Assembly: GCA_030549775.1 (NCBI GenBank)
Contig: CM060175.1
Span: 5,642,564-5,706,563 of the forward strand
Length of the DNA stretch: 64,000 nucleotides
Direction of reading: 5' to 3'
Source: Tamarix chinensis
Lineage: Eukaryota > Streptophyta > Magnoliopsida > Caryophyllales > Tamaricaceae
Within the stretch, counting starts at the first letter, position 1; each line of letters begins with the position of its first letter. The translations under genes and the position numbers were made by a program. Positions 37,723 to 50,340 of the stretch are shown piece after piece. Under the pieces are notes generated by a model. That model had not been told where the DNA came from. It saw only the letters and a list, made by a program, of their open reading frames with translations, and did no database searches.

Positions 37723-38529
37723 TGAGGCAGAAGCATCTCAAGTTCACTATTAATCTTGTTTTTCAAGGGATGAAGAACAAAAAGAATTAGTATACTTAGA
37801 GATGGAACCCATTGTGGTTGAAAATTCTTATTCTTCTAATACTTTGCTAAGTAACTCTTGCAAGTATTGTATATATTTGTAAGAATTTCAAGCTATTGAA
37901 GATATTTGATTTACAAGACAATGGTATTACAGGAATTATAAAGTTGCATGGAAGAGAAGGCTATAAGAAGCAAAGTTGGATTACATATGTTAAATAATTA
38001 TATTACATATTTAAAGTTTGTATAGCTTTGTTATTTTATTTTATACTTTGGAATGTTTGTAAAATGTTATTATAATTAATATGTATATGCTTGTGCCATA
38101 CAAATGGGTTATTTTTACTAATAAGGCTGACTATTATGGGCATATTAATAAAAGGGTCTACATGTATACTTGTCTTTATATATACCCCTTGTACACACTT
38201 AATCTCAGCATGATAGATAGAATTAGAAAACAAAACTTTTGAATTAGAGAGAATCCACACAAGGCTGTGTGTTCTTCTTCTTCTTCTTCTTCTTCTTCTT
38301 CTTCTTCTTCCTTGGAGAGTGTTAGAGTCAATTGTATTGATAAATATAATATTTCTCTTTAAAATATTAAAGATCTTAGGTTAGATATTAGCCATTATCC
38401 CACCAAAATATAACATTCAACTTCAACAATTTCAGTACGAAGAAAACTTTAAAGATTTTGTAATGCTTGAGGACCATAAGAAAATTTCCTAGAATGTTGA
38501 AGATTATTAGTTGATGATCTTCTACATCA
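37723..38529 (+). repeat. 3' LTR of the plus-strand gypsy element
   Basis: Starts TGAGGCAGAAGCATC and ends CTACATCA. A (TTC)n tract (about 38272-38310) is longer than in the 5' LTR. The substitution load against the 5' LTR is high, pointing to an old insertion. Confidence 0.85.
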
Positions 38530-38807
38530 TCATGGTTTCAAAATATGGGGTATTACAATAACTATTCGAGTACTCATATACTCATTATAAATTTATAAAT
38601 GATATATCATCATTTTATTTAGGTCATAAAAGGGTCTATGTTTAGAATTTTATATGAAGTATACATGATTCTACAAATTGGTTATTTGTATTGGTCATAT
38701 TAGATATTTGATTTGTTTTCCTTTACACTACCTAGAGCACTTATTTATCTTTTCTAGATTGAACCAAGTAAAATATTTAATTGGTTCATCAAATATTGGA
38801 TCTCATG

Positions 38808-39465
38808 CATAACCCTAGCTAGAATTTATAAATGTAACAATAGAAACCTATAGTAAAATGCAATATTTAGTTGAATAATTGATAACTTGAGTAAGTTCTT
38901 AGTTTTTTATTATCATTACAATACTTTATTTCCATCTTCATAGCACCTCCATTTTTACTAGCTAAAAATTTTCATTTAAAAGAGAAATATATGTGGAAGC
39001 AAACCAAAAAAGGGGATAAAATTGTTGTATCGACTAAGAAAAAAGGTGTGACCATTCACCTAACACATGCACATGCCCAACATAAGGCCAAAATGTATTT
39101 ATAATACCCCCATTTTTAGGACTTAAAATTTTCATCCATAACCCTAGCTACAATTTATAAATGTAACAAAAGAAACTTATAGTAAAATGTAATATTTAGT
39201 TGAATTATTGATAACTTGAGTAAGCTCTTGGTTGTTGATTATCATTTCAATGCTTTATTTCCATCTTAGTAACACCTCCATTTTTAATAGCTAAAAATAT
39301 TCATTTAAAAGAGAAAAATATATTGATGCAAACCAAAAAAGGGGGATAAAACTATTATATCAACCAAGGAAACAAGTGTGACCATTCACCTAATACATAC
39401 ACATGCCCAACACAAGGCTAAAATGTATTTATAACACCCCCCCATTTTTAGGACTCAAAAATATC
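38808..39465. repeat. 330-bp tandem duplication
   Basis: The block starting CATAACCCTAGCTAGAAT at 38808 recurs at 39137 with period 329-330, including the 'accattcacctaa' and 'cccaacaYaaggcYaaaatg' phrases and the 'cccccatttttaggact' string. The second unit runs into the LTR copy starting at 39430, so the duplication includes an LTR-like start. Confidence 0.85.
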
Positions 39466-42372
39466 ATTTAAAGAGTTAATGTGGAAGTTAAAATAGTAAA
39501 AATGTAGGGTATTACCACCACACTTGCTACACATCTGGTTTTCTCTACTATTTCCATACCAAGTGATAAGGCTAAATTATCACTCCTCTTGAGTTAATAA
39601 CACAATTATAAGAACTAGAATAGAGAGAACAAAGCATATTAATATTTTTTAGATAAAATGGACGATTAATGGTTACAAAGTTTAAATAATAGGAAATAAA
39701 AAAAGGACATAAGAGTCAAAGAATATTTTGATAAAAAGGTACCTAATAGGACACTAAATATTCCTAACTCTCAACTTAAAATACCAACCTTTAAATTGAT
39801 CTTACAAGCTAACTTGGGAAGTTACCACTACCCATTGTCCATTATTATAATGGTATTGAGTAACCAATTATACAAAAATAACATGAAAAACTCACATGTA
39901 ACACATAAAAAGCATCACAATAGGACATATCATAAAATATTGAAATGTAAATGCGATGACAAAAATAAGATAATCATGTAAAATAAATAACTATTACCAA
40001 GGCCACATACTACTCATGTCCATTCATTTAGAACAAAATGAAACTTACCAACCAAGCATCTAAAGGATACTATCTAAAGTGATTATTAGAACCAATCTCA
40101 ACCTAACAACCATTACATTCACAATATGCCTCATATTTCAACATCAATGCCAATAACATCCATAACACCATAGGTAGGGCTCAAAGGTAACTATCGACTA
40201 TAGGTAGGCACGAAGGCTACTACTAAACCAATCTAATAAACATTTTTAACTAACAATAATTATTGCTATTTTTATTTACTTAAGGGGAGATCATATTAAT
40301 TCAGAGATGCTAAAGTACTATAGTCATATCAGTGTATAAGACAACACAATATCCTACTGACTATCAACTCAAGGGCACCAAGGTACTATAGTCACATTGA
40401 CACATGAAGGTAGCATAATACACTACTGATAAGGATATGTAATCCATAAGTATGCATACCCTCTATAAAGTCCACATAACTAAATAGAGTAAGATTTAGT
40501 GCTTGGTTGGAGCCCAAAGGAACACCAGCAAAAATCCATAACCACTCATGGGATAAACCACATCTTTAGAATAGTGACTCCTAATGAGATACTATTACCA
40601 CTCTCGAGGTCTTTCGCTTTAAATATTTGTATTTTATTTATGTGACCACAAAATCACACAATGCGCCATAGATCCAATTTACAGACTTCACCATTTTTAC
40701 CTATTACCAATTATTCGAGACAAACATGAATAAAGTCAACATTAAAAATTTACGAAGGTCATCCTAGGTCTAATTATTCACATTTTTAGGCATATTAGGC
40801 CAAACTGATCAAAATGCTGCTAGGATCATAAAAACCACATTATTATTTATTTTAAACACTAATTTCATTTCTATTTAATAATTTATCATCAAAAGGATAA
40901 AATAAAATAAATAAATTATTTAACATACAAATAAATTACCAGGTATGCCAAATGGCCATTTTATCCTTATACATGATTTAGTACATAAAACCCTAGCATG
41001 AATTTCTAAAACATCAAATTGCATACTTCCATACTCAGTAATAAATGCTACATATTATGAATACTTATTGGAATAAATATCATGATATTTTTTAAATACC
41101 AAAATACCCTTAAGGCATACAATAATACTAATCATGCTAGAAATATGTATATGCATGCTCAACCATTCATATCAAACTATGCATTTTATTTTCAGCATTA
41201 AACCCATTCTAACACACTTCTATACACATAATAATTTACACAAGCTAACATACTCCATTTTATTGAAATTTATGATAACATCATTAGGCAAATAATTACA
41301 ATATGACTAATATATTTAATACGTTTTATACATCAAAACCTTAATGTGTCATCAGGCGACATCTAATATTTTAGTAAATATTTTCCAACAAAACCACAAA
41401 ATGTAAGGAACTTACTAAAAGTATTAGACTCCATAAATAAGCCTCTTTTACCTAAAAACACTACCAACATTAATCATATTAATATCTAACTTATAAAATA
41501 GCAATTTATATTAAAATAATTATCAAAATAGCAATTACTAAAATACCCTTGAATTGGGAAGGAAGGGTGTGTTTGGAGAGGTAAACCATGACCCTAAAGA
41601 GTAGAGGAAAGAAGTTGTAGGTAGTGTTTGGACAAGTTAGAGTAGGTAATAAATTATTTTAGCATAAATTATAAGTGTTAAGATAAAATAAAAATAAAAA
41701 ATGATTTAGGAAATTCTTTAAGAAATATTTTATATCAACATATGTATATATAATTCACGTCATCATATGGTGGTTTTGGACAAATCAAGATTTAGGATTA
41801 AGTCTTGATAGAAGTCAGGAACTTAGGTTAAAGTGCGTATAGGTTAAGTTAGATTGGAGTTATAAGTGATTTGTTCAATAATTTATTATGATATAAATGG
41901 TGAATGATAATGAAATAAAGGTGAAATATTTTTAATTGATTTTTATCACTAAAACATTAAAATATGATGATTTATAAAGTTTTAAATGATTATAATTAGC
42001 ATAAAGCAAAAATGAAGCTTAGAACATGAATGGTCATAAAATAAGGTGTAAAAAGTACTTTTTAAATGTGATATCCATTTATAATTTTAAACATGACTAA
42101 GAGACTTAGAAAAGTTCAAGGAATCCAAATATGGTGAGATTATAATAATTCAGAGAATGTTGGATAGCTAAAATTAGCTCAAAATTTCTATTGAACTTGA
42201 AACTGCAAAAAAGGTTAAAGAACCAAAAGTGAAACGTTTAGAAAACGTTTCTAGGCTTTTGAAATTATAAACATGTGTAAATACATGTATGATTGAAATA
42301 AATTTATTTTGAAATCACTAATATCCTTACAAACTAGGTTTCTTCTTTTTATATAAAAAAGGATGTTATAAT
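39430..42372 (-). repeat. Degenerate long-LTR copy
   Basis: Starts TATAACACCCCCCCATTTTT, then 'gtagggtattaccaccacacttg' and 'ccaagtgataaggctaaa', in the same order as the giant LTR. Minisatellite relics of a 'aggtagg-ctcaaaggt-actatcgact' type lie near 40165-40230. The right limit near 42372 (GGATGTTATA) is a guess. Confidence 0.5.
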
Positions 42373-42439
42373 CTCGAACCCAATGTGATGGTCCTTTCCT
42401 CATATTATTATGTTATCAATATGAAGCACATAGAACCTG

Positions 42440-44292
42440 CAAAAGTTGACCCGACCTGAGGGAAATCTGACCCGATAAAACTCACAAAATTTAGCAACCC
42501 GATCCAACCCTAACCTGACCTGCTAATAATTAATCTGACCTAATCCCAACTCATGACCCGTCATAGACTCGACCTGATAGCGACCTGACCTGCCGTCGAC
42601 TTGACCCAACATTAACCCGACTCGATGTTGACCCGACCTGACATTGACCTAACCAGATATCAAAATCTATTATAATAATAATATTAATAATAATAATAAT
42701 AAATTACACATATTTTATTATTAATTTAAATCTCTTAAAAATATAGTGTTTTATAAATTATACTTATTTTTCATACTTTTACCCTTGACATCCTTATTTA
42801 TTAATGATATCTGACTAAATTTTTTCACACAAAAATATAATATTAAGAAGTCATAATAATAATTTAATAAATAATTTATCTAAATAAATGATAAATATCT
42901 TTGTTAGATTGAATCATAAATTTTTTTTATTGTTAAAATTTATAAATATATTTATTATTTACTTGTGAAAATAAAGCGCATCTAATATTTATATTTCATT
43001 TATCTATAATAGTAAACTTATTGTCTCTAATATTTACAATGTAATAAATGATAATTACATATTGTATAGTCATATTATGATCACATTTATTTTATAAAAT
43101 TATTTTTTAAGTAATCAAATAAGTGATAAATATATTTGTTAGATTGAATCGTGCAATGTTTTTTGTTGTTAAAATTTATAAATATCTTTATTATTTACTT
43201 GTGAAAAATAAAACACATTTAATATTTTTATTTTATTTATGTTTACTAGTAGTCTTATGATTGTCTATAACATTTATAATAATAAATTATAATTATACAT
43301 TGTATAGTCATATTATGATCACATTTATTTTATAAAATTATCCTTTTTAAGTAATCAAATAAATGATAATAAATGATTGATATCTTTGTTAGATTAAATC
43401 ATTTAATATTTGTTTATTTTTAAAATTTATAAATATCTTTATTATTTATTTGTAAAAATAAAGTGCATCTAGTATTCTTATTTCATTTATCTATACTAGT
43501 AATCTTATGATTGTCTCTAATATTTACAATATAATAAATGATAATTATACATTGTATAGTCATATTATGATCACCTTTATTTTATAAATTTTTTTAAGTA
43601 ATCAAAGGTTTTAAGTAATCAAATAAATGATATTAAAAGATAATTATCTTTGTTAGATTAAATCATACAATATTTTTTATTGTTAAACTTTATATATACC
43701 TTTATTATTTACTTGTGAAAATAAAGTGCATCTAATATTCTTATTTCATTTATCTATGCTAGTAATATTAAGATTGTCTCTAATATTTATAATATAATAA
43801 ATGATAATTACCTGGACCCAAATTAAACTCAACTCGTCAAAACTTGACCCGGTCCAACCTATCAATTTAACCGGTAACTAATCAAACCTAACCCGTCAAA
43901 TTACATAAAATGACCCAACTCATTAAATTAACCTGAAACAACTTGGACCCAATGGGACCAACTTGTCAAATTACACGAAATTACCCAAACGGGCTGAGCC
44001 CACCTGTCTTGTTAACCAAAAAATGACCTGACGCCAACCTAACCCTACCGGTCAAGTTAATCCGAAATAACCTAAACCTAAGTTTGCTTAACTTGAACAT
44101 GACTCGACCTGACAAATTAACCCGAAATGACCTAGAATTGCAACGACCCGACCCTAAACCGACCCAACCCAAACAAAGCAAAGATCCAAAATGACCTGAA
44201 CCCAAAATGACCCGACTCGACCCACAACTGATCCGCAAAAGATAAATGACCCGAAATGACCCTACCCAAAGCCGACCCACCCAACCCGATTG
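42440..44292. repeat. GACCC-rich DNA enclosing a four-copy tandem repeat
   Basis: Both flanks (42445-42655 and 43812-44290) are made of short irregular GACCCGACCTGACC-like repeats on the plus strand, probably ancient minisatellite or transposon end DNA. The minus-strand right end reads GGTGGCAATCGGGTTGGG, a phrase I associate with plant hAT-like ends. No matching left end was found. Open frames here are repeat by-products. Confidence 0.6.
42890..43810. repeat. Four tandem units of about 235-264 bp
   Basis: The anchor (C/A)TTTGTTAGATT occurs at 42899, 43134, 43384 and 43648. Each is followed by a shared order of phrases: 'aaatttataaatatctttattattta', 'tgtgaaaataaagtgcatc', 'catttatcta' and, in the first three, 'tgtatagtcatattatgatcac'. 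The units are AT rich and non-coding. Confidence 0.9.
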
Positions 44293-44525
44293 CCACCTTT
44301 AAATTCCCATATTGTATTCATCAAGCAAGAAATATTTAATTACTAATAAAAAACATCACATCCAAAATCTCATTGAGATAATGGAATCAAAGATGTTTCT
44401 AATAGTGATCTCTCCTAAAAGGGTAAAGACACATCCTACAAGCACCTAAAAATAAACAAATAAAACATAATTATTTTGACATTTATCCATATAAATGATA
44501 CTATTTCTTTCATGCAAAACATAGG
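44293..44525. other. Short gene-free spacer
   Basis: AT-rich DNA between the GACCC-rich block and the hAT-like MITE; nothing recognised. Confidence 0.5.
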
Positions 44526-44975
44526 TAGGGATGGAAATGGGCCTCGTGGGGATGCGGATGCAATCCTCGTCCTTGAACCCGAAATAAATTCCCATTCCCT
44601 AACCCACCCCATTTCCTATTTTCAATAATGGGGATTCTTTGTCCTGATCCCCATAGGGAGTGTATCCCCATCCCATCCCCTGTACCCAAAATGTTTTAAT
44701 AAATTATTTTATTTTTTATTCTTATTATGTTATTTTTTTAGAAAAAAATAATGTTATAATTTATTTACGTATATATGTATATATTTATATATGTAGGTAT
44801 ATGCATATTTATATATCATGACGAGTTCGGGGATGGGGACCCTATCCCCGTACCCGAAAAAATATCAAAAAATTTTTAGAACCCGAAATGATCCCCAAAA
44901 ATTTCCCCCCGAATTCAACTTTGAACTAGGAATCCTTGACAGGGCTCCAAATTTGTGGGGATTTTTTCATCCCTA
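44526..44975. mobile_element. Non-autonomous hAT-like MITE
   Basis: Ends TAGGGATGGAAA and TTTTTTCATCCCTA form terminal inverted repeats. The 450-bp interior is rich in GGGGAT/ATCCCC strings near both ends, a known style of plant hAT MITE. Flanks AACATAGG (44518-44525) and AACATATA (44976-44983) agree at six of eight bases, consistent with an 8-bp target duplication. Confidence 0.8.
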
Positions 44976-45344
44976 AACATATACAAGAACTAAAGGAAAG
45001 AGTGTAAAAAGACCCTCTTTATTTCATCTATGTTTGTTGTACTTTTTTGTCAAATTCTTGGGTTCATACTCTTAGGGCTTCAAATGATATCTTCTATTTG
45101 TTTTTGATTTGTTTTTAAATCACATAGGTTGAGTATTAATAAATTTGAAGAATGAGTGAAGAGTATAGTCTCCATGCACACCCTAAAAATTATTGTAAGT
45201 AGAAAGACTAATTTATTAATTTTTATTTTTGAATTTTCATCTTGTTTCACAATCGTAGCCATACTAGAAAGTTTTTTTTTAATTGAAGCATAAAGAATCC
45301 CTAGTAAGTCTATACCATCACTTCATGTTAGCTCTAGGTCTCAC

Positions 45345-45644
45345 TATAACACCCCCAACCTCACTAGAGTTATAGGTAATTACTTTAAAGTACTTTCAAA
45401 ATCAATGATTGGCTCCACAAATCAAAATGAGCCATTTTGAGTATGTTTTTTTTATCAACTCACACACATCCCATAAAACTTCCCAAGAGTTCATCCATCC
45501 TTAAATTACTTTAGGTGGAACACACTTAACTATGAACTTATTTAAGGATAAGTTTCCTGAAAAGAAGGTATGCATTGTTGATAGATGTGGTCTTATCTAT
45601 CTGTTTAAACCTCTACTATTCACCAAAAATTTGAGGGTAATACA
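45345..45644 (-). mobile_element. Degenerate solo LTR of a Cassandra TRIM
   Basis: This 300-bp block aligns end to end by eye with the Cassandra LTR at 62172 (304 bp). It starts TATAACACCCCC and ends GGGTAATACA, with the 5S-like middle still visible on the minus strand as a TAGTTAAGTGTG and AAGGATGGATGAACTCTTGG pair. A perfect 5-bp direct repeat CTCAC flanks it (45340-45344 and 45645-45649). This identifies a solo LTR left by recombination between two LTRs. Confidence 0.85.
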
Positions 45645-45649
45645 CTCAC

Positions 45650-48176
45650 ATTAGTGTATAAAATATTAATCTTCTAGTTATCATTTGCAAAGGTAGTTGT
45701 AAATCCTCCTTTCACTGGAACAAAATAAAAAATAAGTGGAAAAAACTTTTAAGAAGCACCTAAAACAAGAGAAATTTGATAAGCTGCACCATACAATTTC
45801 CCTCTTTACATAAAACATATGGTATCCCTAATGAAGCTCAAATATGGAGTTCAAGAGCATGTAGTGAAAACACACAAAAGTATGTTAGAAATATATAATG
45901 GATATGATCAGAGAATCGATCTACGATATAACCAGCAAACTTAACTAAAAGGAGGGTTGAGAATTTTATGCAAACACTAGGAGAACGTTGGTGAGACTAG
46001 TTTTTCATAATAGTAAAGAAAAGGGCTCACTTGAGAGAAAAGGAGGTATAGGAGTTTTATTTCAACAATTGTAAAATGGCATATTGCCTACAACTAAGAT
46101 AGATAATGAGCTTATAGAAAACTCAACCCTAGTCCTATCCCAAATGTCTTCTTTATCCATTTTGGTCCTAATAATATTTAGCCCATAATTTCATACAATC
46201 TATTACATAATATTTCAAGCTTATAATGTAGCCTAATACAAAGACTAATCAAATAAAAATCATATAAAAAGTATTGGTCCTGGCTTTACAATAAAATTCC
46301 AACCCTATTACAAAATACTGATTTAACTATAATTAACCCATTAACTAGATAATTTTCTCATTATAGTATAAGGAGATTAAGCATTACAAAATCTCCAAGA
46401 TCCTTTTTTTTTTTGAAAAAAGAGAATAGATTCTCCAGTTTTGGTTGTAGGCACCTCCTTATATTCTATGCTTAGCTAAAAGTTTGTTAAAATCAATCTG
46501 ATTCCTAATACTATTAGCTTTCCAATTATGCATCATTTGGGTTCTCATTATATATTTTTGTAGCAATAAAACAACATTAACAATATCCACTCAATAGTCA
46601 TCGGTAACAACTATAACTATTTAATTTTCTACAACTTATAAAAGTGAAAAATAAAAATAATTAAAATTATTGGAATTATCAAATTTAGCTTTAAAAAATA
46701 TGTAAATTATAATTGAAGTTAGCTAGGTACAAATTAATCCCTCTTAAGATAACTAATTGTACAACATTCCATGTAATTGTTATACTTTCATATAAGTATA
46801 TTAATTTATTATAACTGAATACATTTAAATTTAGATGCTTTATTTCACTAAGAAAACCCATGCTCATGGTGGTCTTTTTTTTTGATGTGGGTTAAATACC
46901 AAACAATGAAGATAATGAGTGTGTTGAATAAAAAGTTTAGTCAACTTTTGTTTATTTAAAAAAATAATCAATTAATCAGCTTTAACTTCATTTTGATGAC
47001 AAGCTTATTATGATTAAACAAATAGAAATTTTATTGTTTGAGTTTAGAGTTTTATTTTTTATTTTATTAAAATAGATTTTTGAAATAATTTTTCAATGGA
47101 AAAAAATATTAATATTTTGGAGTGCACATAAATGATTGAATTTAATGACGAAATAGATTATAATATTAAAATGACTTTTACACGTCCTTAAATTCTTCCA
47201 TCCTTAAAAGTGCAAATTCCTAAGGTAAAATCTTGTATCTACCAAATATAGATATTATACACATGGATGTAGCATGCAAGGTGCACTCGAGATGATATGA
47301 CACATTTATGTGGACTATGGTAGAAGAGTTAGAATTATGTGACATAGCAATTATAACCAAAATGTATTATACTATATTGGTCAGCATGCTTACTTTCTTG
47401 CAACCAATAACAAGTTCAAGTCTCATAGAAGGATACACATAGAGGTAGAGAAGGATAACTAGAATCAAAGAAAAATAAACTTTCTTTAAGAGAATGATAC
47501 ATTTCAAGGTGGAGAAAGGTATCCATCAATCAAGAAGACAATACTCATCAAGCTAGAGTTACTTCAACCCAAAAGCCTAAATGAGGATACAAACCATAGT
47601 GGAGTAGGATAAACATCAACCTAGAGAATAATTCACATCAAGCTGAAGTTGCTTGAGATTGAAAAAGGATAAACATAAAGCAAGAGGAAGATGCATATCA
47701 ACCAATAAGAGGATAAACATCAATTAAAATTAAAAATACACGAGTCTAATGAGACATGAACCCATGACCTCTACCATAACTAGCTTACAAGTTAAATTTT
47801 AGTTTTTTTTAATAAAAAAACTTAGTTTGGGAAAGAGAGTTAATAAAAAATGGAAAAATATAATAAATTGTCTCAACAAGCTTCTAACATTTAATTTTGC
47901 ACTTTCAATTTTCAACTAAGTGTGCCAAACATAATATAACTCATCTTTATTTATATATATTTCTTTTTCTATGTTTTTAAATCCCTATTTTTTATTTTTT
48001 AAACTATTCTTGAAATATAATGTATTTTTATTAATAATTATTATCCTAAGCCAGAAAGGAAAAATACATAATCAAATATATAATAAGGATGTAAAAAGGG
48101 TGGTTTTTACGTGAAACCTAACATATTTTACCTAATAGATATATAAATGAATATGGAGTAAGGAAAAATATAGATT
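45650..48176. other. Gene-free AT-rich stretch
   Basis: No coding region or element boundary is supported. At 47540-47740 phrases like AGGATAAACATCAA recur irregularly. Otherwise nothing is recognised. Confidence 0.5.
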
Positions 48177-50110
48177 TAATACCCCAAATTTTTCTTTAAC
48201 CTAATAATCTCTTAATATTTTTCTTAACCTTTAACCCTTAATTTAAAACATAAACCCTTTATTTTCATTTATTTTCCTTCTAACTCCCTTCTTGCCAACC
48301 GGTTGTGTTTTCCTTATTTTGGTTAGTCAAACTAGAAACCCAACTAATCCTAACTCAACACTCCATTCCAATCCATGGTCTCCCTATCACACCAACTCCT
48401 TATGGAATCTAATTCTCATGTTGCATGAAATCGACCCTGACACCCCTCTTATACCTTCTCCATTTTCAAGACATCTCCCAAAATCTATACATGCTTCCTC
48501 TCTATCCATTTTCTTTAATTTTTCCAATCCCAAACCATAATCTCCTCTTCTTTTCTCTAATGTTCTAATACCAAGCCAACCCCAACCCTTCTCTCTTTTT
48601 CTTCCTCCTATTGTCTCCATTCTTTTCTTTTTGTTGTACCTTTATTTGTAACATTATTCATGCCACAATCCCCAAGCTTTTTCCATCTTCTACATAACCA
48701 CACCATAACTTTCGCCACAACCTCTACCTAAGATATGTGCACCTTTACTACCACCAACCCACCATCCCCCTTGCTTTGTCATAACCCAACATAAACCACC
48801 ACAACTTGCATTGGAAACTCACACAAAGCCTAGCCATCAACATGTAAGTTTAATGCAACTTCTCCATGGTTGTGCCACCCTTTCACATTAGAGAACCCTA
48901 GTAATGCCAACCATCCATGCAACTAAGCCATCCTCAACCACATATAGCTTTTGCATTTGTTCTATTTAGCTTGCCTCCTCCTTTTCCTTACCCTTCCTTG
49001 ATAATCCCTACTCATTCTAAACTCTTATTTATTTTTTTTATTACTTTTAGAGAATCATACATTCTTGGAAAAGGGTGCTTAGGAGGTATTTTTGCTTGCA
49101 TAGATATTGGAGCTGTTTTGTGGAAAGGATACATGTCTTCTAGATTAGGGCTTGAATGTTACATGTTGTTTCTTATAAAAGTTACACATTAGCATGTTGT
49201 TGTAGAAATCATGCCTAGGTTTCATTTTAATTATACACATGTGCTACTTGGTAATTCATGATTTTAGGGGTATTATGACTTTATGTGTAACTTTTAAAAT
49301 TTAGGACTTGCTAGGAGTTTCCATAAAATCTCAAGTGCATTGGCATAATTAATTATTTTATTAAGCTTATGTTTTAGTAGATAAAGATGAGACTAAGCAT
49401 TATTAATTATGGGTTGTGTTGAGGTTAAAATTTTAAGGTGTTTTGGGTTCATAGAGTTTTTGTCTAGGCCTTGTGGTGCTTTAAGGTGTCTTGTTATTAA
49501 GATTAAGTACATTTTTGACAATTTGATAAGGTGAGGATGGTTGTGTGTGATTTTTATGATTTTTAAAACATGTGGAAGTTTTGTGGTTTTGGATTATTAT
49601 GGCTTAAAGGCATTTAGGTCAAATTTTGATTTTTTTTTTGTGGAAAATAAATACGCCATCATATTCATTGGGGTTTTTCATTAAATTTTAATATATAATA
49701 TAATAGGATTTGGTTAAGTGTGAATCATGTTATGAGAATAAGAAGTTTTTAAATGTTTAGGTGAATTATGGGCTTATGGTCAAATTAGGAAATATCTAGA
49801 AATTTGAGGTTGTGTAAGTTTTTTTGGGCTGTAATAATTATAAGTGTTGGTTGTAAAGTACTTGAGATAAATTGGGGGTAGTATAAGTATGATATTATAA
49901 GGAAAATGACTTCATTTGGGAATTTTTACCAAAAAGGTAACATTGGTATTTAATGTGTGAAATGTTAGAGTAAATCCTGAATTTTAGGTATGGCATTTAA
50001 AATAATATTTTAGAATGATGTGTTAAATTTGGTGAATTGGTTAGTTGTATGGATGAAGTTATGGCGTAGTTGTGTTTTAGGGTTTTATGGTCTTCCTACT
50101 AGTGTTATAT
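48177..50110 (+). repeat. Degenerate LTR-family copy
   Basis: Starts TAATACCCCAAATTTTTC and follows with AT-rich then C/T-rich DNA, as the giant LTR does when read on its own strand (TGAAATGCCCCAAAAATCC). It also shares ordered phrases with 29416-31250. The right limit is approximate. Confidence 0.45.
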
Positions 50111-50198
50111 CCCCTATTATACTTGATATCCTCCCTTATGCCTCATAATTACTTTAGATGGTATTCAACATCCTTGATGTGATTAACCATGTTGAAAT

Positions 50199-50338
50199 TC
50201 TAGCATTTATAGTAAATACTATCATTGGTATGAACTCATGATAACCATGGTGAAACTCTAGCATTACTCTAGCATTTATAGTAAATACTATCATTGGTAT
50301 GAACTCATGATAATCATCATTTTTTAATAATAGATGAT
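50199..50338. repeat. 69-bp tandem duplication
   Basis: CTAGCATTTATAGTAAATAC through 'gaactcatgataa' occurs twice with a 69-bp period. Confidence 0.85.
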
Positions 50339-50340
50339 AA

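Larger units (their letters stand above)
31692..38529 (+). mobile_element. Decayed Ty3/gypsy retrotransposon with both LTRs
   Basis: Direct LTRs (31692-32476 and 37723-38529) enclose a plus-strand pol region in the order protease, RT, RNase H, integrase, which is Ty3/gypsy order. The target duplication is imperfect (TCAGG before, TCATG after). The polypurine tract 'AAGGAGAGAATGA' precedes the right LTR. The primer site after 32476 is eroded. Its LTR ends and tract match those of the element at 52113-58250, so both are probably one lineage. Confidence 0.88.

Noticed and set aside
43981..44280. 99-codon minus-strand frame rich in Gly, Ser and Arg
   Set aside because: It is a by-product of the GACCC repeat and lacks any recognisable domain.
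47400..47790. Possible tRNA-like or SINE sequence suggested by a 'gaacccatgacctc' phrase
   Set aside because: No A box at the right distance, no cloverleaf and no poly-A/T tail could be put together.
48292..49192. Open frames of 77-91 codons in both directions
   Set aside because: Located in C/T-rich LTR-derived DNA, mutually overlapping, with no domain or similarity to a known protein.
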